Shown here one piece after another: positions 1-8,693 of a stretch of DNA of 49,400 nucleotides. Source of the stretch: Acidovorax sp. CF316 (GTDB lineage Bacteria > Pseudomonadota > Gammaproteobacteria > Burkholderiales > Burkholderiaceae_C); contig NZ_AKJX01000272.1 of NCBI RefSeq assembly GCF_000276605.1, positions 1 through 49,400 of the forward strand. The letters are read 5' to 3'. Within the stretch, counting starts at the first letter, position 1, and each line of letters starts with the position of its first letter. A program made the position numbers and the translations under genes. Below the pieces are notes generated by a model. The model ran no database searches. It worked only from the letters and a program-made list of their open reading frames with translations, and was not told the DNA's origin.

Positions 1-1
1 G

Positions 2-1492
2 GCCCCCGCCGGTGCCGGCTGGCTGGCGCATGCGCGCGTGGAGCAGTTGCGTGCGGCCTTCGACACCGACGCGCGCATCGTGCACCGGCTGCTGAGCCAG
101 CGGGTGGTGCAGCACGATGCCGTGATGGCCACGCTGGCGCTGCTGCAGCCCCCGGTGCCCGGCGCCGTGGCCGACACGGCTGCCGCCTCGACCCTGCCGC
201 GCCTGCCCTCGGTCTACCCCCAGATCCTGGCCGTGCTGCAGCGCCCGGCCGGCGGTGCCTGGCCTGCCGCGCAGAAAGCCGCACTGGATGCGGCCGAGGC
301 CGCGTCGCGCCGCTCCGGCCGCGCCGAGATGGCCCTGGCCGACCTGGCCGCCGGCCGCTACCACCTGGTGCTGGCAGGCACGCCGGCCAGCTATGCCCTG
401 CAGATCGACCTGGCGGCGACCGTGCCGCTGGAGGAATGGCCGATGAACCCGGTGACCAGCCCGGTGCGCGTGGCGCTGGACTGGGCCGGCCAGTCCTTCG
501 TGGTGCAGCCGGGGCGCCGCCTGGACCGCATGGGCTGGCATTTCAACGTGCACAAGCTGCTGGCATCGCCGAGCCAGCCCCTGGACGTGGTGGCCGAACG
601 CACCGTGACCCCGGCCGAGCTGCCCTGGTGGACCATGCTGGGCTGGTGCGTGCTCACGGCCGCCCTCTGGGCCGGTGCGCTGGCCTGGTGGCGCCAGCGC
701 GTGGCGCGCCAGCGGGCCGAGGAGCTGCTGCGCCTGGGCCAGGTGGCCCGGCTCAACACCCTGGGCGAGCTGGCCGCCGGCATGGCGCACGAGCTCAACC
801 AGCCCCTCACGGCCCTGCTGGCCAGCACCCAGGCCGCCAAGCGCCTGCTGGGCGAATCGCCGCCCGACCTGGACACCGCCTTCGACGCCATGGGCCGCGC
901 CGTGGAACAGGCACGCCGCGCATCGGCCGTGGTGGGCCGGCTGCGCCGCCTGGTGGAGCGCCCCGACCTGGCCGGGCAGGCCCAGCCGCTGGCCCTGCCG
1001 GCCGCCGTGCAGGACGTGCTGCACCTGGTGGAGCCCGAGCTCAAGCAGCGCGGCGTGGCGCTGGACCTGGCCGCCGAACCCGACCTGCCCGCGGTGCTGG
1101 CAGAGCCCGTGGCCCTGCAGCAGATCGTGCACAACCTGGTGATGAATGCCCTGCAGGCCATGGAGCAGGTGCCGGCAGGCGAGCGCCGGCTGGAGCTGCA
1201 CCTGGCCCGGCAGGACACGGGACAGGTGGCGCTGACCGTGCGCGACCATGGCCCGGGCATACCGGCCGAGGCGCGCGACCGCCTGTTCGAGCCCTTCTAC
1301 ACCACGCGCGAAGGCGGCCTGGGCCTGGGGCTCACGCTGTGCGAAAGCCTGGCCCAGGCCATGGGTGCACAGCTGTGGCTGGCGCCCGCGGCCGGCCGGG
1401 GCGCGGCCTTCGTGCTGGTGCTGCCGGTCACGGCGCAGGCGCCCGCGGCAGCGCACCCGGCTGCACCCATCCACACTCCCGTGCTTCCATGA
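2..1492 (+). CDS. Membrane sensor histidine kinase, 5' end cut by window edge
   Basis: The reading frame is open from base 2, so the true start and probably the first membrane helix lie upstream; the GTG at 38 is only the first internal start-like codon. Counting from that codon, residues 1-200 form an extracytoplasmic domain, a Trp-rich membrane helix follows near 207-225, then the kinase core: H-box MAHELNQPL with His251, N-box HNLVMNALQAM, G1 DHGPGIP, F-box LFEPFYTT and G2 GLGLGL. The ELNQPL form is typical of FixL/StyS-like kinases that phosphorylate FixJ-type regulators. The stop overlaps the next start by 4 bases (ATGA), so the regulator downstream is its partner. The input signal is unknown. 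The exported GlcG/HbpS-like protein that follows could be an accessory sensor (inference). Confidence 0.9.
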   Translation, partial: APAGAGWLAHARVEQLRAAFDTDARIVHRLLSQRVVQHDAVMATLALLQPPVPGAVADTAAASTLPRLPSVYPQILAVLQRPAGGAWPAAQKAALDAAEAASRRSGRAEMALADLAAGRYHLVLAGTPASYALQIDLAATVPLEEWPMNPVTSPVRVALDWAGQSFVVQPGRRLDRMGWHFNVHKLLASPSQPLDVVAERTVTPAELPWWTMLGWCVLTAALWAGALAWWRQRVARQRAEELLRLGQVARLNTLGELAAGMAHELNQPLTALLASTQAAKRLLGESPPDLDTAFDAMGRAVEQARRASAVVGRLRRLVERPDLAGQAQPLALPAAVQDVLHLVEPELKQRGVALDLAAEPDLPAVLAEPVALQQIVHNLVMNALQAMEQVPAGERRLELHLARQDTGQVALTVRDHGPGIPAEARDRLFEPFYTTREGGLGLGLTLCESLAQAMGAQLWLAPAAGRGAAFVLVLPVTAQAPAAAHPAAPIHTPVLP

Positions 1493-2121
1493 CCGACCAT
1501 GCCACGCCCCTGTCCCCGCTGATCCACCTGGTGGACGACGATGCCGCCGTGCGCGAGGGACTGTCCCTGCTGATCGGCACCGTGGGCCTGCGCGTGCAGG
1601 CCTGGGCCGACCCGCTGGCCTTTGCCGCGGGCTTCGACCGTGCCGGCATCGGCGCCATCGTGCTCGACGTGCGCATGCCCGGCACCAGCGGGCTGGCCCT
1701 GCTGGAGCAGCTGCTGGCGCAGGGCGTGGACCAGCCGGTGATCATGCTCACCGGCCATGGCACGGTGGACATGTGCCGCCGCGCCTTCAAGACCGGGGCC
1801 GCCGAGTTCCTCGAAAAGCCGGTGGACGACGAGGTGCTGCTCGAAGCGCTGCAGAACGCCGTGCGCCAGCACGTGCGCTCACGCGAGCGCCACCAGGCCG
1901 ACCAGCAGGCCCGCGAGCGCCACGCCCAGCTATCGGCACGCGAGCGGGAGGTGCTGGGCCTGATCGTCGAGGGCCTGACCAACAAGGAGATCGGCCGCGC
2001 GCTGGAACTCTCGCCGCGCACGGTGGAAACCCACCGCGCCAACCTGTTCGCCAAGCTCGGCATCGAGTCGCTGGCGCAGCTGATACGGCGCTACGCCGCG
2101 CTGGTGGACAGCGCTCCGTAG
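1489..2121 (+). CDS. FixJ/NarL-type response regulator
   Basis: This 210-residue regulator has a receiver domain (about 11-125) with the acidic pocket VDDD at 15-18, phospho-acceptor Asp60 in VLDVRMPG, the T/S position in MLTGHG, and Lys110 in FLEKPVDD. A LuxR-type helix-turn-helix lies near 146-203 (LSAREREVLGLIVEG, then TNKEIGRALELSPRTVETHR). The start overlaps the kinase stop by 4 bases, so the two are translationally coupled. The FixJ-like arrangement predicts phosphorylation-dependent dimerisation and activation of nearby promoters. A perfect palindrome covering its own stop codon, 108 bases before the next gene, is a possible target. The regulon cannot be read from the sequence. Confidence 0.92.
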   Translation: MTDHATPLSPLIHLVDDDAAVREGLSLLIGTVGLRVQAWADPLAFAAGFDRAGIGAIVLDVRMPGTSGLALLEQLLAQGVDQPVIMLTGHGTVDMCRRAFKTGAAEFLEKPVDDEVLLEALQNAVRQHVRSRERHQADQQARERHAQLSAREREVLGLIVEGLTNKEIGRALELSPRTVETHRANLFAKLGIESLAQLIRRYAALVDSAP

Positions 2122-2131
2122 TTCTACGGAG
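2114..2131. promoter_or_regulatory. Perfect inverted repeat CTCCGTAG-TT-CTACGGAG
   Basis: Two 8-base arms separated by TT span the stop codon of the response regulator. With one bulged base the pairing extends outward by GCG/CGC. No T-run follows, so it reads less like an intrinsic terminator than like an operator or an mRNA 3' stabiliser. It lies 108 bases upstream of the HbpS-like gene start. Confidence 0.45.
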
Positions 2132-2238
2132 GCGCGCGCGTAGCCGCACGAATGGTGCCGGCGGCCCGCATTTTTTACAGTTCTCCCACGGCCCGACACC
2201 CTGCCAGGCCGGCCTTCCACACCACCGGAGAACACACC

Positions 2239-2730
2239 ATGCAACGCCACTTCAAGACCGCCGCCATCGCCCTCGCTTTCGTCGCCACCGCTGCCAGCGC
2301 CGAAGGCGTTCGCACCGAAAAGAACATCTCGCTGGACCTGGCCACGCAGATCGCCGCCCAGACCGTGGCCACCTGCACCGCCAACGGCTATGCCGTGACC
2401 GCCACCGTGGTGGACCGCGCCGGCACCGTGCGCGCCGTGTACCGCGCCGACAACGCCGGCCCACACACCCTGGAAGCCAGCCGCCTGAAGGCCTACACCT
2501 CGGCCTCGGCCAAGAACACCACGCTGGCCATGATGGAAGGTGCGCAGAAGAACCCCGCAGCCGCCAACCTGGTCAACATCCCCGGCTATCTGCTGCTGGG
2601 CGGCGGCGTGCCGGTGAAGGTGGGCAACGAAGTGATCGGCGCCGTGGGCGTGGGCGGTGCGCCCGGCGGCCACCTGGACGAACAATGCGCTGTGGCCGGC
2701 ATCGCCAAGGTGCAGGACCAGCTCAAGTAA
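2239..2730 (+). CDS. Exported GlcG/HbpS-family (DUF336) protein
   Basis: This 163-residue protein has a Sec signal peptide (TAAIALAFVATAASA, cleavage before EG near residue 22). The rest is the GlcG/HbpS fold: LDLATQIAAQTVATCTANGY at the start, VVDRAGTVRAVYRADNA in the middle, then the Gly-rich end LLLGGGVPVKVGNEVIGAVG and VGGAPGGHLDEQCAVAG. Members bind haem or small ligands; Streptomyces HbpS is secreted and tunes the SenS/SenR two-component pair. A Shine-Dalgarno GGAG sits 8 bases before the ATG. It follows a two-component pair on the same strand after 117 bases, so an accessory-sensor role is plausible but is inference. A role beside a periplasmic oxidoreductase is the alternative. Confidence 0.85.
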   Translation: MQRHFKTAAIALAFVATAASAEGVRTEKNISLDLATQIAAQTVATCTANGYAVTATVVDRAGTVRAVYRADNAGPHTLEASRLKAYTSASAKNTTLAMMEGAQKNPAAANLVNIPGYLLLGGGVPVKVGNEVIGAVGVGGAPGGHLDEQCAVAGIAKVQDQLK

Positions 2731-2758
2731 GCCTCAGGCAACCGACGGAGACAAAGCC

Positions 2759-3475
2759 ATGGCCCACCGCACCGCCCCTTCTTTCGCGAGCACGGCGCGT
2801 GCGCTGTGCGCCATCGCCGCAACCCTGGCCTGCGCTGCGCTGCAGCAGGCCCAGGCCCAGGTGCCGCCCAGCCCGGCGGACGCCGCCGCCTACCAGGGGG
2901 TGCATGCGGCGGCGGCCCAAGGTGACAGTGCGGCCCTGCAGCGCCTGCTTGCAGGAGCCGGCGCCGCCCAGGTCAATGCCCGCGACGCCCATGGGCGCAC
3001 GCCCCTGCACGTGGCCACCTTTGCCCGCCAGCGCGAGGCCATCCGCGTGCTGGCCAAGGCCGGCGCCGGGCTGGACCTGCTGGAGAACGACCGCTACGAC
3101 GCCGTGACGATCGCCGCCGTGGCGGACGACGAGGACACCCTGGCCCTGCTGCTCTCGCTGGGCGCCAGTGCCAAACAGGTGACCAGCCGCTACGACGGCA
3201 CGGCCCTGATCGCCGCCGCCCACCTGGGCCACGATGGCGTGGTGCGCCAGCTGATCGCGGCCGGCGCCCCGCTGGACCATGTGAACAACCTGCACTGGAC
3301 GGCATTGATCGAGTCCATCGTGCTGGGCAACGGCGGGCCGCGCCACCAGGCCACGCTCAAGGCCCTCGTCAAGGCCGGCGCCAGCCAGGCACTGACCGAC
3401 CGGCAGGGCAACACGCCGCTGCAACTGGCGCGCCAGCGGGGCTACGATGCCATGGTGCAAATGCTCAGTCGGTAA
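2759..3475 (+). CDS. Exported ankyrin-repeat protein
   Basis: This 238-residue protein has an N-terminal signal sequence (ALCAIAATLACAALQQAQAQ) and about five ankyrin repeats, the clearest being DAHGRTPLHVATFARQREAI near residues 78-97 and RQGNTPLQLARQRGYDAMVQ at the C-terminus. Periplasmic ankyrin proteins such as Pseudomonas AnkB support peroxide resistance next to catalase; no catalase gene is visible here. The start is set by GGAG 8 bases upstream, and the gene follows the HbpS-like gene after 28 bases, so the two are probably co-transcribed. Its end overlaps the end of the convergent dbpA gene by 11 bases. The binding partner is unknown. Confidence 0.85.
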   Translation: MAHRTAPSFASTARALCAIAATLACAALQQAQAQVPPSPADAAAYQGVHAAAAQGDSAALQRLLAGAGAAQVNARDAHGRTPLHVATFARQREAIRVLAKAGAGLDLLENDRYDAVTIAAVADDEDTLALLLSLGASAKQVTSRYDGTALIAAAHLGHDGVVRQLIAAGAPLDHVNNLHWTALIESIVLGNGGPRHQATLKALVKAGASQALTDRQGNTPLQLARQRGYDAMVQMLSR

Positions 3476-4868
3476 CGAGCCTGGCCTTGACGGCCTTGCC
3501 CTTGACCCGGCCGCTGTTGAGGCGGTCTGCCGCCTGACGGGCGATGGCCCGGTCCACCGCCACGTAGGTGGAAAACTCGTTGACGTTGATCTTGCCGATC
3601 TGTTCGCGGGTGTAGCCCATGTCGCCGGTGAGCGCGCCCAGCACGTCGCCGGCGCGGATCTTTTCCTTGCGCCCACCGATGATCTGGATCGTGGCCATGG
3701 GCGGCACCAGGGGGCCGCTGCCCGTGGGAGTGAGCTCGGCCACCGGGTACCAGCGCGATTCGCGGCCTTGCAGCTGCTCGATCTTGCCCACGCTGCCCAT
3801 CTCGTCCATGCTCGCCAGGTTCAGCGCCAGGCCCTCGGCATCACCGCGACCGGTGCGGCCGATGCGGTGGATGTGCACCTCGGGGTCGGGCGTCACGTCC
3901 ACGTTGATCACGGCCGCCAGGTTGGCGATATCGAGGCCGCGCGCGGCCACGTCGGTGGCGACGAGCACCGAGCAGCTGCGGTTGGCGAACTGCACCAGCA
4001 CCTGGTCACGCTCGCGCTGCTCGAGCTCGCCATAGAGCGCCAGGGCGCTGAAGCCCTGGGACTGCAGCACGGCCACCAGGTCGCGGCACTGCTGCTTGGT
4101 GTTGCAAAAGGCCAGCGAGGATTCGGGCCGGAAGTGGTCGAGGATCTGCGAGACGGCGTGCAGGCGTTCGGAGGTCTTGACTTCGTACCAGCGCTGCTCG
4201 ATCTTGCCCTCGGCATGCTGTGCCTGCACCGTGATCTGCTCGGGCGCCTTCATGAACTGCTGGCTGAGCTTGGCGATTCCCTCGGGGTAGGTGGCCGAGA
4301 ACAGCAGCGTCTGGCGCTCCTTGGGGCACTGGCGCGCCACGGTGGCGATGTCGTCGAAGAAACCCATGTCCAGCATGCGGTCGGCCTCGTCGAGCACCAG
4401 GGTGTTGAGCGCCTCCAGGGAGAGGTTCTGCCGCTCCAGGTGGTCCATCACCCGGCCGGGCGTGCCGACCACGATGTGGGCGCCGTGCTCCAGGCTCACG
4501 GTCTGGCCGCGCAGCGGCACGCCGCCGCACAGGGTCACGACCTTGATGTTCTCTTCGGCCCGCGCCAGGCGGCGGATTTCGGTGGTCACCTGGTCGGCCA
4601 ACTCGCGCGTGGGGCACAGCACCAGCGCCTGCACGGCAAAGCGGCGCGGGTTGAGGTAGGCCAGCAGGGCCAGGGCGAAGGCGGCCGTCTTGCCGCTGCC
4701 GGTGCTGGCCTGGGCGATCAGGTCCTTGCCGAGCAGCGCGGGCGGCAGGCTGGCCGCCTGGATGGGGGTCATCTGGGTGTAGCCCAGCTGCTGCAGATTG
4801 GCCAGCGTGGCGGGGCTGAGGGCCAGCGCACTGAAATCGGTGGCGGCTTGGTTTTCTTTGGAGGTCAT
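3465..4868 (-). CDS. dbpA: ATP-dependent RNA helicase DbpA
   Basis: This 467-residue DEAD-box helicase has Phe12 and Gln37 of the Q-motif, Walker A ASTGSGKT (54-61), PTRELA, TPGR, DEAD (160-163), SAT (191-193) and the motif VI segment HRIGRTGRG. The C-terminal 75 residues (IQIIGGRKEKIRAGDVLGAL, then GKINVNEFSTYVAVDR) form the RNA-binding domain that directs DbpA to hairpin 92 of 23S rRNA during 50S subunit assembly. The length matches the family. The frame is open well upstream, but the start at 4868 (MTSKENQ) matches the usual N-terminus. It is convergent with the ankyrin gene and divergent from the next gene. Confidence 0.95.
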   Translation of the reverse strand: MTSKENQAATDFSALALSPATLANLQQLGYTQMTPIQAASLPPALLGKDLIAQASTGSGKTAAFALALLAYLNPRRFAVQALVLCPTRELADQVTTEIRRLARAEENIKVVTLCGGVPLRGQTVSLEHGAHIVVGTPGRVMDHLERQNLSLEALNTLVLDEADRMLDMGFFDDIATVARQCPKERQTLLFSATYPEGIAKLSQQFMKAPEQITVQAQHAEGKIEQRWYEVKTSERLHAVSQILDHFRPESSLAFCNTKQQCRDLVAVLQSQGFSALALYGELEQRERDQVLVQFANRSCSVLVATDVAARGLDIANLAAVINVDVTPDPEVHIHRIGRTGRGDAEGLALNLASMDEMGSVGKIEQLQGRESRWYPVAELTPTGSGPLVPPMATIQIIGGRKEKIRAGDVLGALTGDMGYTREQIGKINVNEFSTYVAVDRAIARQAADRLNSGRVKGKAVKARLVTD

Positions 4869-4991
4869 GGGGCGATTATCCGGGGAGGGCCGGAAATGCC
4901 CTATTTGATGCCGCTCAGCATAGGTGCAACTACCTGCGCCAGCGCCGGATGAATCGGCTATAACGAAGACAGTGCAGGAACCGGGTGGTAC

Positions 4992-7073
4992 ATGCCAGAA
5001 ACGATCAACGCAGCCAGCACCGCCGAGCAAGGCCGCTCCAGCGACCTGCTGTTGCGCCTGATCGCGGACTCCGTGCCCGCGCTGATGGCCTATTTCGACC
5101 TGCCCGGCCTGCGCTGCCTCTTCGCCAACCAGGGCTACGCAGCCTACAACGGCCATTCCACCGAATCCATCCTGGGCCTCACGGTGCAGGAAGCCATCGG
5201 CGACAAGGCCTGGCAGGCCATACAGCCCCATGTGGAGCGCTCCAGCCGGGGCGAGCACGTCAAGTACGCGCGCGAGCAGACCCTGCCCAATGGCGAGTCG
5301 CGCATGATCGAGGTGAATCTCATTCCGCATTTCGAGGATGCGCAAAAGCTCCGGCAGGTCGGATCCTTCGTGCTGATCACCGACATCACCGAGCGCTGGC
5401 GTGCCGAACGCTCGGTGCGCGAGAGCGAAGAGCGCATGCGCAAGTTCACCGAGGCGACGGACGAAGCCATCGTGTTCCACCGCGACGGGCTGATCTCCGA
5501 CGGCAACGAGGCGCTGTACCGGCTCACCGGCTACGCGCTGCACGAGGTGGTGGGCCTGTCCATCTTCAACTTCATCAGCCCCGAATGGCGCGCCGTGGCG
5601 CTCGACTACACACGCAGCGGCCGCGAGGACCCTTACGAGGTCACCATCCGCCACAAGGACGGCCACGCCATTCCGGTGGAGGTGGTGGGCAAGACCATGC
5701 CGTTCCACCATGCGGATTACCGCATCGTGGTGGTGCGCGACATCACGGCGCGCAAGCAGGCGCAGGAGCGCGAGGCCTTCAATGCCCTGCACGACTCACT
5801 CACGCAACTGCCCAACCGGCGCCACCTGATGGACCGGTTGTCCCAGGCGCTGGCCCGCCGCCAGGGCCGGTTGGCCGTGCTGTTCGTGAACCTGGACCAT
5901 TTCAAGACCGTGAACGATTCGCTCGGACACCACGCGGGCGACCAGTTGCTGCGCGAGGTGGCCGACCGGCTGCGCCACTGCGTGGGAGAAGCCGACATGG
6001 TGGCCCGCCTGGGCAGCGACGAGTTCGTGCTGGTGCTCACCGGCATCCATGCGCCCGATGATGCGGCCCAGGTCGCCGACGCCGTGCTGCAGGCCATGCG
6101 CACCGTCTTCACGGTGGGCCACCTGCCGCTGACCATGTCGCCGTCCATCGGCATCAGCTTGTTCCCGGACGACGGGGCCAGCGGCGATGCGCTGCTGCGC
6201 TGTGCCGACGCGGCCATGCAGCAGGCCAAGGACAGTGGCCGCGGCAACCGGCAGTTCTACCAGCCCGGCATGGACCTGCGCGCCATGGAGGTGCTGCAGC
6301 AGGAGCGCCTACTGCGCGAGGCCATCGCGGACAACGCCTTCGTGCTGCACTACCAGCCGCAGATCTGCCTGAAGGACGGTGCGCTGCGGGGCTTCGAGGC
6401 CCTGGTGCGCTGGCGCCACCCGGTGCGCGGCCTGGTGGGGCCCAGCGACTTCATCACCTTTGCCGAGTCGCGCGGGCTGATCACACCGATCGGCCGCTGG
6501 GTGCTGCACGAGGCCTGCCGCCAGCTCAAGGCCTGGCAGGACGAGGGCCTGGCCCTGGTGCCGGTGGCCGTCAACCTGTCGGCGCTGGAATTCCGCCAGC
6601 GCGACGTGGCCGGCGAGATCGCCGCCGCCCTGGAGGCCACGGGCCTGGCGCCGCAGTACCTGGAGATCGAGTTGACCGAATCGGTGCTGATGCACCAGAC
6701 CGGCCAGGTGCTTGGTACGCTGCAGGCCCTCAAGGACCTGGGCGTGGGCATTTCCATCGACGACTTCGGCACCGGCTACTCATCGCTGGCCTACCTCAAG
6801 CGCTACCCGATCGACAAGCTCAAGATCGACCGGTCCTTCGTGATGGACACCCCGGACAGTGCCGATGACGTGGCCATCGTCACCGCCATCGTGCAGATGG
6901 GCCGCAGCCTGCAGCTCCAAACCGTGGCCGAAGGGGTGGAGACCACCGAACAGATGGCGCTGCTGCGCAGCCTGGACTGCGACCTGGCCCAAGGGCACCT
7001 GATCTCGGTGCCCATGGACGCCCCCGCCATCCGCCAGTGGCTCCTTGCGCACTCCACGCGGACGGCGGCCTGA
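4992..7073 (+). CDS. PAS-PAS-GGDEF-EAL cyclic-di-GMP protein
   Basis: This 693-residue cytoplasmic protein has two N-terminal PAS domains (about 18-135 and 145-255; the linkers ITDITERW and VRDITARK mark their ends), a GGDEF domain (about 260-420) with catalytic segment RLGSDEF, and an EAL domain (about 435-685). The GGDEF signature is GSDEF, a substitution tolerated in many active cyclases. The EAL domain looks intact: EALVRW, NLSALEF, ELTESVLM, DDFGTGYSSLAYL, KIDRSFV and TVAEGVET. A bifunctional enzyme, or a phosphodiesterase with a regulatory GGDEF, is the best reading. No membrane segment is visible, so the signal is probably cytoplasmic redox state, gas or a ligand sensed by PAS. It is monocistronic and divergent from dbpA. 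Confidence 0.93.
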   Translation: MPETINAASTAEQGRSSDLLLRLIADSVPALMAYFDLPGLRCLFANQGYAAYNGHSTESILGLTVQEAIGDKAWQAIQPHVERSSRGEHVKYAREQTLPNGESRMIEVNLIPHFEDAQKLRQVGSFVLITDITERWRAERSVRESEERMRKFTEATDEAIVFHRDGLISDGNEALYRLTGYALHEVVGLSIFNFISPEWRAVALDYTRSGREDPYEVTIRHKDGHAIPVEVVGKTMPFHHADYRIVVVRDITARKQAQEREAFNALHDSLTQLPNRRHLMDRLSQALARRQGRLAVLFVNLDHFKTVNDSLGHHAGDQLLREVADRLRHCVGEADMVARLGSDEFVLVLTGIHAPDDAAQVADAVLQAMRTVFTVGHLPLTMSPSIGISLFPDDGASGDALLRCADAAMQQAKDSGRGNRQFYQPGMDLRAMEVLQQERLLREAIADNAFVLHYQPQICLKDGALRGFEALVRWRHPVRGLVGPSDFITFAESRGLITPIGRWVLHEACRQLKAWQDEGLALVPVAVNLSALEFRQRDVAGEIAAALEATGLAPQYLEIELTESVLMHQTGQVLGTLQALKDLGVGISIDDFGTGYSSLAYLKRYPIDKLKIDRSFVMDTPDSADDVAIVTAIVQMGRSLQLQTVAEGVETTEQMALLRSLDCDLAQGHLISVPMDAPAIRQWLLAHSTRTAA

Positions 7074-7183
7074 ACGCCTGCCCGGCGCCGCCAAGGGCCG
7101 ATCGGGAGGCTTTCCCATGAATTTCTGATGCGCGGCAAGCGGCTGTCATGCCAGCCACCCCGCCGCATGTGGACAATAGGGCC

Positions 7184-8665
7184 ATGCCCCTCATTCCCGA
7201 CTTCATCGCTCCGACCCGCCACACCGACCCCGCCGAGGCCCTGGCCCAGGTGCAGCGCATCTACCAGCAGCAGATCGGCCACCTGCGCGAGGCCATGCAC
7301 CAGTTCGTGTCTGGCGAGACGCCGGGGGGGCATGTGCGCGCCTTCTACCCCTTCGTGCGCATCCACACCGCCACGGTGGCGCGTGCCGATACCAAGCTGG
7401 CCTACGGCTTCGTGGAAGGCCCCGGCCGCTACGAAACCACGCTGACCCGCCCGGACCTGTTCGGCGACTACTACGCCGAGCAGTTCCGCCTGCTGCGCAA
7501 GAGCCACAACGTGGAACTGGAGGTGGGCACCAGCGCCCAGCCCATCCCGATCCACTTCTCGTTCGCCGAGCACGACCACATCGAGGGCACGCTGACACAG
7601 GAGCGCCGCATGCTGATGCGCGACGTGTTCGACCTGCCCGACCTGGCGGCCATGGACGACGGCATCGCCAATGGCACCTGGGCGCCGCGCGCGGGCGAGG
7701 CACAACCGCTGTCGCTGTTCACCGCGCCGCGCGTGGACTACTCGCTGCACCGCCTGCGCCACTACACGGGCACGGCACCCGAGTGGTTCCAAAACTTCGT
7801 GCTGTTCACCAACTACCAGTTCTACATCGACGAGTTCGTGCGCCTGGGCCATGCCGAGATGGCCAAGCCCGACAGCGAGTACGTGGCCTTCATCGAACCC
7901 GGCAACGTGATCACGCGCCGCACCGGCCTGCCGGCCGCCGAGGCCGACGCCCTGGGCGTGGCCCCGCCGCGCCTGCCGCAGATGCCCGCCTACCACCTGG
8001 TGCGCAAGGACCGCAGCGGCATCACCATGGTCAACATCGGCGTGGGCCCGGCCAATGCCAAGACCATCACCGACCACATCGCCGTGCTGCGCCCGCATGC
8101 CTGGATGATGCTGGGCCACTGCGCGGGCCTGCGCAACAGCCAACAACTGGGCGACTACGTGCTGGCGCATGCCTACGTGCGCGAGGACCATGTGCTCGAC
8201 GAGGAACTGCCGCTGTGGGTGCCCATCCCGGCGCTGGCCGAGATCCAGGTGGCGCTGGAGCAGGCCGTGGCCGACGTCACGCAGATCGCCGAGGCGGACT
8301 TGAAGCGCATCATGCGCACCGGCACGGTGGCCAGCACCGACAACCGCAACTGGGAGCTTCTGCCCGACAACATGCCCCAGCGCCGCTTCAGCCAAAGCCG
8401 CGCCGTGGCGCTGGACATGGAAAGCGCCACCATCGCGGCCAACGGTTTCCGCTTCCGCGTGCCCTACGGCACCCTGCTGTGCGTGAGCGACAAGCCGCTG
8501 CACGGCGAGATCAAGCTGCCCGGCATGGCCAACCACTTCTACCGCGAGCGGGTGGACCAGCATCTGCGCATCGGCATGCGCGCCATCGAGATCCTGCGCG
8601 AAGGCGGCATCCACCGCCTGCACAGCCGCAAGCTGCGCAGCTTTGCCGAGGTGGCGTTCCAGTAA
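7184..8665 (+). CDS. amn: AMP nucleosidase
   Basis: This 493-residue enzyme hydrolyses AMP to adenine and ribose 5-phosphate in purine salvage and adenylate balance. The N-terminal half carries the Amn-specific AMP-binding domain (FYPFVRIHT; YGFVEGPGRYETTLTRPDLF). The C-terminal half is a nucleoside-phosphorylase fold with GVGPANAKTITDHIAVLRPH, GHCAGLRNSQQLGDYVLAHA, the purine-site stretch ALDMESATIAANGFRFRVPY and CVSDKPLHGE, which carries the expected catalytic Asp. The length matches the family. An upstream ATG at 7148 is possible, but the start at 7184 (MPLIPDFIAP) fits the conserved N-terminus better. It is followed after 28 bases by a diguanylate cyclase gene on the same strand. Confidence 0.94.
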   Translation: MPLIPDFIAPTRHTDPAEALAQVQRIYQQQIGHLREAMHQFVSGETPGGHVRAFYPFVRIHTATVARADTKLAYGFVEGPGRYETTLTRPDLFGDYYAEQFRLLRKSHNVELEVGTSAQPIPIHFSFAEHDHIEGTLTQERRMLMRDVFDLPDLAAMDDGIANGTWAPRAGEAQPLSLFTAPRVDYSLHRLRHYTGTAPEWFQNFVLFTNYQFYIDEFVRLGHAEMAKPDSEYVAFIEPGNVITRRTGLPAAEADALGVAPPRLPQMPAYHLVRKDRSGITMVNIGVGPANAKTITDHIAVLRPHAWMMLGHCAGLRNSQQLGDYVLAHAYVREDHVLDEELPLWVPIPALAEIQVALEQAVADVTQIAEADLKRIMRTGTVASTDNRNWELLPDNMPQRRFSQSRAVALDMESATIAANGFRFRVPYGTLLCVSDKPLHGEIKLPGMANHFYRERVDQHLRIGMRAIEILREGGIHRLHSRKLRSFAEVAFQ

Positions 8666-8693
8666 ATCTCCCCTGCCGCAGGGCGGCACCCCC

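Noticed and set aside
3447..4952. 501-codon plus-strand open frame
   Set aside because: It is antisense to dbpA, whose helicase motifs are complete.
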